From CAZRUA01 sp964603125 (lineage in GTDB: Bacteria > Bacteroidota > Bacteroidia > B-17B0 > Aurantibacillaceae): a DNA stretch of 22,338 nucleotides. Within the stretch, counting starts at the first letter, position 1. Each line of letters starts with the position of its first letter. Location of the stretch: the NCBI GenBank assembly GCA_964603125.1, contig CAZRUA010000056.1:1-22338 (forward strand). Reading direction: 5' to 3'. The notes under the pieces were generated by a model. That model had not been told where the DNA came from and made no database searches. It saw only the letters and a list, made by a program, of their open reading frames with translations. Positions 16,309-22,338 of this stretch are shown piece by piece. A program made the position numbers and the translations under genes.

Positions 16309-16978
16309 GGCAGAAATTTTAATTATTGATGACGAGCCTCAAATTAGAAAACTTCTAGAAATAACTTTAGAAAGTAATGATTATAAAGTTTGGCAAGCTG
16401 AAACAGCAAAAGAAGGAATTATAATGGCTGCAAATCATCCACCGGAACTTATTTTACTTGACATAGGTTTACCTGATAAAAGCGGGCATGAAGTTTTAAA
16501 AGATTTAAGAGCTTGGTATAACAAATCTATAATCATACTATCAGTTCAAAATAACGAATCTGATATAGTTACAGCCTTAGATAACGGCGCAACAGATTAC
16601 TTAACAAAACCTTTTCGAAATGCAGAACTATTGGCTCGGATTCGTTCAGCTATAAGAAGAAACCAAACACCTAACAATAACAATATTATAATTTGTGGTG
16701 ACTTAGAAATAAATCTTACCGCAAGAACAGTCAAAAAAAATAGCGAACACATTAAACTTACAACAACAGAATTTAACTTGCTACTACTGTTAGCAAAAAA
16801 CGAAGGTAGAGTACTAACTCATCAATACATTTTGAAAGAAATATGGGGAGTTGGTTCTCAAACCGAAACACAATACTTAAGAGTTTTTATTGGAACACTG
16901 CGTAAAAAAATTGAAACTAACCCTAATTTGCCGACTCATATAAATACTGAAAGCGGCGTTGGATATAGGTTTACATAA
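16301..16978 (+). CDS. kdpE: KdpE-type response regulator (OmpR family)
   Basis: 225 residues. The receiver domain (~4-117) has acidic pocket D10/D11, phospho-acceptor D54 in LLDIGLP, S81 in ILSVQNNESDIV and K103 in YLTKPF. The C-terminal winged helix (~128-225) has TTTEFNLLLLLAKNEGRVLTH, KEIWG, YLRVFIGTLRKKIE and SGVGYRF. The SVxNxESDxVxALDxGAxDYLTKPF pattern and IGTLRKKIE are typical of KdpE. Known KdpE activates the high-affinity potassium pump operon kdpFABC. Here the gene downstream is kup, and the shared tandem repeat before kdpD and kup is its likely binding site. Its start lies within the end of kdpD (ATGAATAA overlap). Confidence 0.93.
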   Translation: MNKAEILIIDDEPQIRKLLEITLESNDYKVWQAETAKEGIIMAANHPPELILLDIGLPDKSGHEVLKDLRAWYNKSIIILSVQNNESDIVTALDNGATDYLTKPFRNAELLARIRSAIRRNQTPNNNNIIICGDLEINLTARTVKKNSEHIKLTTTEFNLLLLLAKNEGRVLTHQYILKEIWGVGSQTETQYLRVFIGTLRKKIETNPNLPTHINTESGVGYRFT

Positions 16979-16981
16979 ACG

Positions 16982-17002
16982 TCTTTATAATTTCTTTATA
17001 TT
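16982..17002 (+). promoter_or_regulatory. Tandem TCTTTATA repeat, candidate KdpE operator upstream of kup
   Basis: TCTTTATA lies at 16982-16989 and 16993-17000, again 11 bp apart, with the flanking AA and TT also shared with the kdpD copy (19 of 21 positions identical). It begins four bases after the kdpE stop codon and 30 bp before the putative -7 element TAGTTTTA. This geometry, repeated at two promoters of one potassium module, argues for binding by the module's own regulator. Confidence 0.65.
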
Positions 17003-17011
17003 ATATTGATA

Positions 17012-17019
17012 TAGTTTTA
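17012..17019 (+). promoter_or_regulatory. Candidate -7 element of the kup-porin transcript
   Basis: TAGTTTTA matches TAnnTTTG except for the last base. It is placed 30 bp after the start of the tandem repeat, as at kdpD (29 bp). It predicts a leader of about 40 bases before kup. No TTTG is found at the usual -33 position, consistent with an activator-dependent promoter. Confidence 0.35.
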
Positions 17020-17045
17020 CAATTTACCATTACCATTTGAGAGAA

Positions 17046-17069
17046 ATTTGCTGTCAAAATCTAGCAAAT
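17046..17069 (+). promoter_or_regulatory. Inverted repeat enclosing the kup start codon
   Basis: ATTTGCT (17046-17052) and AGCAAAT (17063-17069) are exact reverse complements around a 10-base loop, and a G-U pair could extend the stem by one. The last two bases of the right arm are the A and T of the kup ATG (17068-17070), so a folded mRNA would hide the start codon. The stem is short (two G-C pairs) and might instead be a DNA operator or chance. Confidence 0.35.
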
Positions 17070-19047
17070 GAAAATCGCAAAAAATGGAATTAGCAACAAA
17101 ATAACTGCAGCCTCGCTGTTAGTTGCTTTAGGAATAATTTATGGTGATATAGGTACAAGCCCTCTTTATGCTTTAAGAGCTGTTATTGGAGAAAGAGAAA
17201 TAAACGAAGCCTTGGTTTATGGAGGTGTTTCGTGTATATTTTGGACACTCGTCTTTCAAACAACAATTAAATACATATGGCTTACTTTAAAAGCTGATAA
17301 CGATGGGGAAGGTGGTGTTTTTTCATTATATGCATTGGTAAGAAAATACAGTAAAAAACTTATAATCCCAACCATAATTGGTGCCACAGCTTTACTTGCA
17401 GATGGTATTATCACACCGCCTATCTCAGTAGCATCTGCAATTGAGGGTTTAAGTATGGTAAAAGGTTTAGAAAACACTGTTGTAGCGGGCAACAATTTTA
17501 CAGTTGGTATTGTTATCTTAATTTTATCATTACTATTCTTTTTTCAAAGATTTGGAACCCAAGTTATTGGTAAAGCATTTGGACCAATAATGACGATATG
17601 GTTTTCAATGCTATTAATCATTGGAATCTCTCAAATTTTCCTTTTCCCTAATGTTTTAAAAGCTTTAAGTCCAACCTATGCCTATGATTTACTTGTGCAC
17701 TATCCAAAAGGATTTTGGTTATTAGGCGCTGTTTTCCTTTGCACAACTGGTGCCGAAGCTTTGTATTCAGATTTAGGACATTGTGGAATTAAAAACATTA
17801 GGATTACTTGGGTGTTTGTTAAAATTAGCTTAGTTGCCTGCTATTTAGGTCAAGCTGCATGGTTAATGACTCAAGGCATAAACAAACTGGATGGTAGAAA
17901 CCCATTTTTTGAAGTTATGCCAAACTGGTTTTTACTACCAAGTATAATTATTGCAACAGCAGCAACTATAATTGCCTCCCAAGCTTTAATAAGTGGAAGC
18001 TTTACTCTTATTAGCGAAGCCATGAACTTAAATTTTTGGCCAAGAGTTGGTGTAAGGCAACCTTCCGAAACAAAAGGACAAATCTACATTCCAAGTGTAA
18101 ACAACATCCTTTGGTTTGGTTGTATTTTAATGATATTATACTTCCGCGAATCGAGCCATATGGAAGCAGCTTACGGATTTTCGATTACCATAGCCATGAT
18201 TATGACTACTATACTATTGAACTACTTTTTAATTTATAAACTTAAATGGAATACCATTTTTGTAGTAACACTTTTAATATTATTTGCTACCATTGAAACT
18301 TCTTTCTTTATAGCTAACGTGGCTAAAATAAAAGAAAGATGGATGTTTCTATTCTTCGAATTATTTATTTTCCTTACAATGTATGTTTGGTACTATGCCA
18401 GAAAAATAAATAATCAATTCACTCAGTTTATCGATTTAGGCAAGTATGCTAACTTATTAAAAGAATTAAGTTTTGATGAAAGCGTACCAAAATTTTCGAC
18501 GCACTTAATCTATTTAACAAAGGCTAACACACGCCATGAGATTGAAGAAAAAATTATCAAATCCATTTTTGCAAAGAAACCCAAAAGAGCTGATGTTTAT
18601 TGGTTTGTACATATACATAGAACTGAGCAACCTTACACCCTATCTTACAACGTTTCCGAACTTATAGATGACAAGGTAATAAAAGTAAATATCAATGTTG
18701 GTTTTAGAATTCAACCGAGAACAGAACTTTATTTCAAAAAAATTGTTCAAGATTTAGTCAGTCAAAAAGAATTAAACCTACATATTCGGCCCGATGGATC
18801 AAGCAAATACAATAATGAGCCTGATTTTAAATTTATTGTTATTGAAAAATTTCTTTCAGTTGAAAATGAATTTGCATTACGAGAAGGGATTTTACTTAAC
18901 TCCTATTTTTGGTTAAAACGCCTTGGTCAAAGCGATGAAAAAGCCTTTGGTTTAGATAAAAGCGATGTAATTATTGAACAAATTCCTTTGCTATACAACA
19001 AAACCAATCAAATTGAATTAAAAAGAGAATTAAATAATACTATTTAA
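17068..19047 (+). CDS. kup: Kup (KUP/HAK/KT) potassium uptake transporter
   Basis: 659 residues, close to the usual ~620-660. Kup proteins import potassium with protons across the inner membrane. The N-terminal GIIYGDIGTSPLYAL (residues ~22-36), DNDGEGGVFSLYALVRKY, LLADGIITPPISVASAIEGL and ALYSDLGHCG are family hallmarks. About twelve membrane helices occupy ~15-450, followed by a cytoplasmic C-terminal domain of ~200 residues. It lies 89 bp downstream of kdpE with its own candidate promoter and the tandem repeat. The porin follows 10 bp after its stop, so kup and porin probably form one transcript. The pairing with a KdpDE-like system suggests induction at low potassium or osmotic stress. 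Confidence 0.96.
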   Translation: MKIAKNGISNKITAASLLVALGIIYGDIGTSPLYALRAVIGEREINEALVYGGVSCIFWTLVFQTTIKYIWLTLKADNDGEGGVFSLYALVRKYSKKLIIPTIIGATALLADGIITPPISVASAIEGLSMVKGLENTVVAGNNFTVGIVILILSLLFFFQRFGTQVIGKAFGPIMTIWFSMLLIIGISQIFLFPNVLKALSPTYAYDLLVHYPKGFWLLGAVFLCTTGAEALYSDLGHCGIKNIRITWVFVKISLVACYLGQAAWLMTQGINKLDGRNPFFEVMPNWFLLPSIIIATAATIIASQALISGSFTLISEAMNLNFWPRVGVRQPSETKGQIYIPSVNNILWFGCILMILYFRESSHMEAAYGFSITIAMIMTTILLNYFLIYKLKWNTIFVVTLLILFATIETSFFIANVAKIKERWMFLFFELFIFLTMYVWYYARKINNQFTQFIDLGKYANLLKELSFDESVPKFSTHLIYLTKANTRHEIEEKIIKSIFAKKPKRADVYWFVHIHRTEQPYTLSYNVSELIDDKVIKVNINVGFRIQPRTELYFKKIVQDLVSQKELNLHIRPDGSSKYNNEPDFKFIVIEKFLSVENEFALREGILLNSYFWLKRLGQSDEKAFGLDKSDVIIEQIPLLYNKTNQIELKRELNNTI

Positions 19048-19057
19048 AAATATCATC

Positions 19058-20458
19058 ATGAAAAAAATAATTGCAAGCCTTTTCACACTATCCTGTCTAA
19101 CATCAAATGCTCAAATTGCTGAAGCTTTAAAACCTGAAATTATGGATAGTATTGAATCTACAAAACAAAAAGGCGAACCCTTTGAAGGTATTGAAACCAA
19201 TTGGCAAAATGGAAGCGATAGACGAGAAACAAATATTTTCAAAAATTTAAAGTACTTTTCTCCAAGTTTATTAATTGATGTAAACTATACTTACTCTTTT
19301 AACAAACCTAATGATAACACTGTGGTAGGTTCAACAGCATTAGCTCGAAATAATGAAATACAACTTTCAGCATTGCATTTTGGAGGTGACTTTAATTACA
19401 AAAATGCACGAGCCCGCTTTATGACACAATTTGGAACACGTTCAATTGTTGTACCTCGAAATGATTTCAGCCCTTATCGAGGACAGTACCAATTAGCTAA
19501 TGTTTATAGATATTTAAGTGAAGCCTATACAGGCTACCACATAAACAAACTGCATGGAATTAACATTGATGCAGGCTTATTTATGTCTTACGTTGGATTG
19601 AATTCATTTTATCAGGCGGAGAATTGGGAATACCAAGCATCATTTACATCTGATAATACGCCTTGGTTCTTCAATGGAATTAGAATACAAATATTTCCAA
19701 GCAAAAACTTAAAAATAGAACCTTGGATAATAAATGGTTGGCAGAGTTATGGAAAATTTAACACCTTGCCAGGTTTTGGTGGAAATATAACATGGATGCC
19801 TAATAGTAATTTAAAATTATTAAGCAATAACTACTACGGAACCGATGCTGCTGGCTTACCAAAAAGAAAAAGATTTCATTCTGATAATAGTTTATTGGTG
19901 AGATATTTTAACAAACCCGAAAGTAAAGCTTTATCTAAAATGGCATTCTCATTAACTGGCGATATTGGATTTGAAAAAGGAGCTGGTGTAAATGGTTTTA
20001 AAGATGGAGACAGTTTACAAGGACCTGCACAATATTTTGCAAGCGCTATGTTTTATAACAGAATTTGGTTCGCAAAAAACAAATTTGCGTGGACTTTTGG
20101 TGGAGGAATTATGACAAACCCTGGCCGCTACTTGGTGCTTTATCCAACGGGACAAGCAAGTCCTTTACCTAACATAAATAATCCTACACAAACAGAAGGA
20201 GCGTTTCCGTTTAGCGCTAATCCTGGAGATGTCTTCAAAGGTTGGGATTGCTCCAGCAATTTCGATTTTTTACCAAATCAGAGTTTTACTTTCAGAATAG
20301 AATATGTTTATCGTCATGCTAATGTACCTTATTTTGCTGGGAAAGGAGGAGTTACATCGCAAACAGGATTAACCACAACTCCTCTAGATCCCAATTGGCG
20401 TCCTGATTTAGTAAAATCTGAAAGCAGAATAATCTTAGCACTACTTTTTAGGTTATAA
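19058..20458 (+). CDS. BBP2-type outer-membrane porin of the potassium module
   Basis: 466 residues with signal peptide MKKIIASLFTLSCLTSNAQ. The mature protein is rich in amphipathic strands with aromatic girdle residues and ends in the outer-membrane-type strand SRIILALLFRL. RIEYVYRHANVPYFAGKGGVT near the C-terminus resembles the conserved region of Bacteroidota BBP2 (porin-like) proteins. A porin of this type is commonly found with kdp genes in Bacteroidota, where it is thought to let potassium through the outer membrane. Here it directly follows kup (10-bp gap), supporting the same role by context. The cation preference is an inference. No strong terminator follows it. Confidence 0.8.
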   Translation: MKKIIASLFTLSCLTSNAQIAEALKPEIMDSIESTKQKGEPFEGIETNWQNGSDRRETNIFKNLKYFSPSLLIDVNYTYSFNKPNDNTVVGSTALARNNEIQLSALHFGGDFNYKNARARFMTQFGTRSIVVPRNDFSPYRGQYQLANVYRYLSEAYTGYHINKLHGINIDAGLFMSYVGLNSFYQAENWEYQASFTSDNTPWFFNGIRIQIFPSKNLKIEPWIINGWQSYGKFNTLPGFGGNITWMPNSNLKLLSNNYYGTDAAGLPKRKRFHSDNSLLVRYFNKPESKALSKMAFSLTGDIGFEKGAGVNGFKDGDSLQGPAQYFASAMFYNRIWFAKNKFAWTFGGGIMTNPGRYLVLYPTGQASPLPNINNPTQTEGAFPFSANPGDVFKGWDCSSNFDFLPNQSFTFRIEYVYRHANVPYFAGKGGVTSQTGLTTTPLDPNWRPDLVKSESRIILALLFRL

Positions 20459-20506
20459 ATTAAAATACACTTAACCTTATTTAATTTAAGGTATCCAATC
20501 TTTACG

Positions 20507-20514
20507 TAACTTGC
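20507..20514 (+). promoter_or_regulatory. Candidate -7 element of the MDR oxidoreductase gene
   Basis: TAACTTGC resembles the TAnnTTTG/TAACTTTGC type of Bacteroidota -7 element. It ends eight bases before the ATG at 20523 and overlaps the possible TTG start at 20511, which favours the ATG as the true start. No matching -33 TTTG is visible. Confidence 0.4.
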
Positions 20515-20522
20515 ACTTAAAT

Positions 20523-21488
20523 ATGAAAGCTGCAATTAATGTAAAATATGGACCACCAGAGGTTGTTCAAGTAATGGAAGTAGATAAACCTACACCAAAG
20601 AACAATGAAGTACTTATTAAAATATATGCTACTACTGTTAATAGAACAGATTGTGGATTTAGAAGTGCTGAATACTTCATTTCAAGATTTTGGAGTGGAT
20701 TATTAAAACCAACAAACAAAATCCTTGGCAACGAATTTTCTGGTGTAATTGAATCAATAGGAAGCGAAGTAACTGAATTTAAAATTGGTGATAAAGTTTT
20801 TGGTTATAATGATAAAACATTTGGTACACACGCCGAATATTTATGCATAAATGAAAAAGCCACACTTACAACAATGCCTAATAATTTAAGCTTTACACAA
20901 GCGGCTGCATTAACCGAAGGTGCTCACTATGGATTATGCGATATACGAGCAGCGAAAGTTAAAGCTGGACAAAATGTTTTAGTTTACGGAGCAACTGGAG
21001 CTATTGGTTCATCAGCCGTTCAAATTCTAAAACATATGGGAGCTAACGTAACTGCGGTATGCAACACAAATAATATAGCGCTAGTTAAATCATTAGGAGC
21101 AGATTTAGTTATTGATTATACAAAAGAGGATTATACAAAAACAGATATGAAGTATGATTTTGTTTTTGATGCCGTTGGAAAAACTTCCTTTGGAAAATGT
21201 AAACCCATTTTAAATGAAACTGGAATATACATATCAACGGAACTAGGAAAGAATGGACAAAATGTTTTTTTAGCACTTAAGCCGAAGTTCCTTAGCAAGA
21301 AACGTGTTTTATTTCCTATACCAACAATTACAAAAGAAGATGTGGTTTATTTAAAGGAATTAGCTGAAGCAGGAAAATTTGCTCCGGTAATTGACGAAAG
21401 AAAATTTACTTTAAATGAAATTATTGAAGCTTATAAGTATGTTGAAACAGGTCAAAAAATTGGAAACGTAGTTATTGAAATAAATTAA
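20523..21488 (+). CDS. Zinc-independent MDR-family NAD(P)-dependent oxidoreductase (quinone-oxidoreductase-like)
   Basis: 321 residues from the ATG at 20523; a TTG four codons earlier is possible but overlaps the putative -7 element. The N-terminal GroES-like domain shows GNEFSGVIESIGSEV and FKIGDKVFGY. The Rossmann fold has the nucleotide-binding loop GATGAIG (156-162) after VLVY, then LGADLVIDYTKED and DFVFDAVGK. The clustered Cys of zinc alcohol dehydrogenases are missing, so this is the quinone-reductase-like, zinc-independent branch. Such enzymes reduce quinones, enones or similar substrates with NADPH; the real substrate is unknown. It is monocistronic: the porin upstream is separated by 64 bp and the next gene is convergent. 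Confidence 0.9.
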   Translation: MKAAINVKYGPPEVVQVMEVDKPTPKNNEVLIKIYATTVNRTDCGFRSAEYFISRFWSGLLKPTNKILGNEFSGVIESIGSEVTEFKIGDKVFGYNDKTFGTHAEYLCINEKATLTTMPNNLSFTQAAALTEGAHYGLCDIRAAKVKAGQNVLVYGATGAIGSSAVQILKHMGANVTAVCNTNNIALVKSLGADLVIDYTKEDYTKTDMKYDFVFDAVGKTSFGKCKPILNETGIYISTELGKNGQNVFLALKPKFLSKKRVLFPIPTITKEDVVYLKELAEAGKFAPVIDERKFTLNEIIEAYKYVETGQKIGNVVIEIN

Positions 21489-21510
21489 GTTTATTCCCAA
21501 CTTTTACATT

Positions 21511-21897
21511 TTATTTCCTTACCATATGCCAAAACATCAACCCACCTATACTAAGTACTAAAGAATCTTCATCAAGTTTCTCAATTTTATAATTTTGCGC
21601 CTCTTTTAATGTAGGTTGGAAATGAGTTGAATATTTTATAGAAGATACCTCATAAGTATAAATACTATCGCCGCGTAATTCATACGTATATCTATAAAGG
21701 TTAAAATCATTTTCATCCTCGGTTAAAATTTGAAACTTAATACCTTTAATTTTTACGTTAATTAAAGTCCCATTTTCCTTTTTTAAAACCCAATCACCCT
21801 CAATAGTTATCTTTTTATCTACTTTTTTTGAATTACATGACAATAAAACTAAAAAGAGAAAGAAAATAACTGAAATAAATTTACAAACTATGCTCAT
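21511..21897 (-). CDS. Small lipoprotein, possibly lipocalin-like
   Basis: 128 residues with a lipoprotein signal: hydrophobic stretch ending LVLLSC, lipidated C21, followed by NSKKVDKK. The mature ~100 residues begin IEGDWVLKKENG and continue as alternating beta strands (FQILTEDENDFNLYRYTYEL, DSIYTYEV, DSLVLSI). The GxW opening and short beta-rich body resemble the lipocalin-like lipoproteins frequent in Bacteroidota, but the match is weak and no function is assigned. It starts two bases after the stop of the OmpA-domain gene, so the two are probably co-transcribed. It converges with the oxidoreductase gene across a 22-bp gap. Confidence 0.7.
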   Translation of the reverse strand: MSIVCKFISVIFFLFLVLLSCNSKKVDKKITIEGDWVLKKENGTLINVKIKGIKFQILTEDENDFNLYRYTYELRGDSIYTYEVSSIKYSTHFQPTLKEAQNYKIEKLDEDSLVLSIGGLMFWHMVRK

Positions 21898-21899
21898 CT

Positions 21900-22338
21900 C
21901 TACATTTCAATAATCATAAACTCTGTACGACGATTTTGAGCTTTACCTTCAGTTGTAGCATTACTAGCAATTGGTTTAATACTTCCATAACCCTTTGCGG
22001 TTAATCGCTCAGTACTAACTCCTTTTTCAACTAAGTACTTTTTCACAGCCTCAGCACGCTCAGTACTTAATTTTAAATTATCTGCTGCATTACCCACATT
22101 ATCAGTATGACCTTGTATCTCAACTGTTAACTTTGGATTCTCTTTCATGTACTGAACAAATTCATCCAAAACTAAATACGACTGAGGGTACAAATCGGCA
22201 GCACCTGTTGAATAATAAATATTATTAATCACAAATGATTTTCCTTTCTCAGCTTTCTCCATTTTCAACTCTACTGGCTTTGCAGGAATATCTTTTGTAA
22301 CATCTTTTACGCCCACCACAGATGATGTAAAAGCGTGA
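21900..22338 (-). CDS. C-terminal OmpA domain of an envelope protein, 5' end outside window
   Basis: The frame is open to the right edge of the window, so the GTG near 22319 is not the start and the N-terminal part is missing. The visible ~145 residues hold a complete OmpA-like peptidoglycan-binding domain: FVINNIYYSTGAADLYPQS, then VEIQGHTDNVG with the conserved Asp, LSTERAEAVKKYLVEKGV, LTAKGYGSIKPIA and QNRRTEF with the conserved Arg. In Bacteroidota this domain often ends TPR-PD40-CarboxypepD_reg proteins such as PorE, but only sequence beyond the window could show that. The protein would be held at the outer membrane or periplasm through peptidoglycan. The small lipoprotein follows two bases downstream. 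Confidence 0.9.
   Translation of the reverse strand, partial: HAFTSSVVGVKDVTKDIPAKPVELKMEKAEKGKSFVINNIYYSTGAADLYPQSYLVLDEFVQYMKENPKLTVEIQGHTDNVGNAADNLKLSTERAEAVKKYLVEKGVSTERLTAKGYGSIKPIASNATTEGKAQNRRTEFMIIEM

Noticed and set aside
18305..18312. Another TCTTTATA copy
   Set aside because: Single copy inside the kup coding region without a partner 11 bp away; expected by chance in AT-rich DNA.
20474..20492. ACCTTA ... TAAGGT inverted repeat after the porin gene as a terminator
   Set aside because: Only six base pairs, mostly A-T, with no following T run; too weak to call.
1..22338. Search for mobile elements, CRISPR arrays, tRNA/rRNA genes and defence systems
   Set aside because: No spaced repeats, transposase motifs, RNA gene-like sequences or defence proteins were seen; composition and gene style look uniform across the window.

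Overview
This 22.3-kb window is AT-rich, densely coded and typical of a free-living Bacteroidota (Flavobacteriia/Sphingobacteriia/Chitinophagia-like). The evidence is PD40 beta-propeller and carboxypeptidase-regulatory-like envelope proteins, a SPOR-like tail, a YfiR/DUF4154 protein, a BBP2-type porin, weak or absent Shine-Dalgarno sequences, and -7 promoter elements resembling the Bacteroidota TAnnTTTG. I see no rRNA, tRNA, insertion sequence, phage gene or CRISPR array. No gap between genes exceeds 140 bp. The genus cannot be read from the sequence.

Left part (1-6003), cell-envelope genes. The 3' end of a PD40 plus carboxypeptidase-regulatory-domain protein (+) ends exactly where an unusual secreted CAP/OmpA-like fusion protein (-) ends. 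Upstream of the latter on the minus strand are a DinB/DUF1572-type putative metalloprotein and a TPR-PD40-CarboxypepD_reg-SPOR protein related in layout to PorE-like envelope proteins.

Middle (6140-11875), one closely packed minus-strand cluster read from right to left: YfiR-like periplasmic protein, secreted TPR protein, membrane HAMP-SpoIIE (PP2C) phosphatase, truA, and an ABC exporter half-transporter. The first three look like a periplasm-to-cytoplasm signalling module; truA and the ABC gene follow in the same direction.

Right part (11973-20458), plus strand: a second ABC half-transporter, a polysaccharide-lyase-like lipoprotein and a small outer-membrane barrel, followed by a potassium module. 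The potassium module is a short KdpD-like kinase (DUF4118 membrane domain only), KdpE, the Kup potassium transporter and a BBP2-type porin. KdpFABC is not present in the window. A nearly identical 21-bp element, built from two TCTTTATA copies 11 bp apart, lies upstream of both kdpD and kup at almost the same distance from a putative -7 element. It is a good candidate for the KdpE operator and the most interesting signal here: a Kdp-type two-component system apparently rewired to drive Kup plus an outer-membrane channel.

The two ABC half-transporters carry complementary active-site changes. One has the signature LSAGQ with a Walker B Glu; the other has LSGGQ with Asp in place of that Glu. This suggests they could form a BmrCD/TM287-288-like heterodimer although encoded on opposite strands. 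The right end holds an MDR-family oxidoreductase (+), a small lipoprotein (-) and the OmpA C-terminal domain of a protein that continues beyond the window (-).
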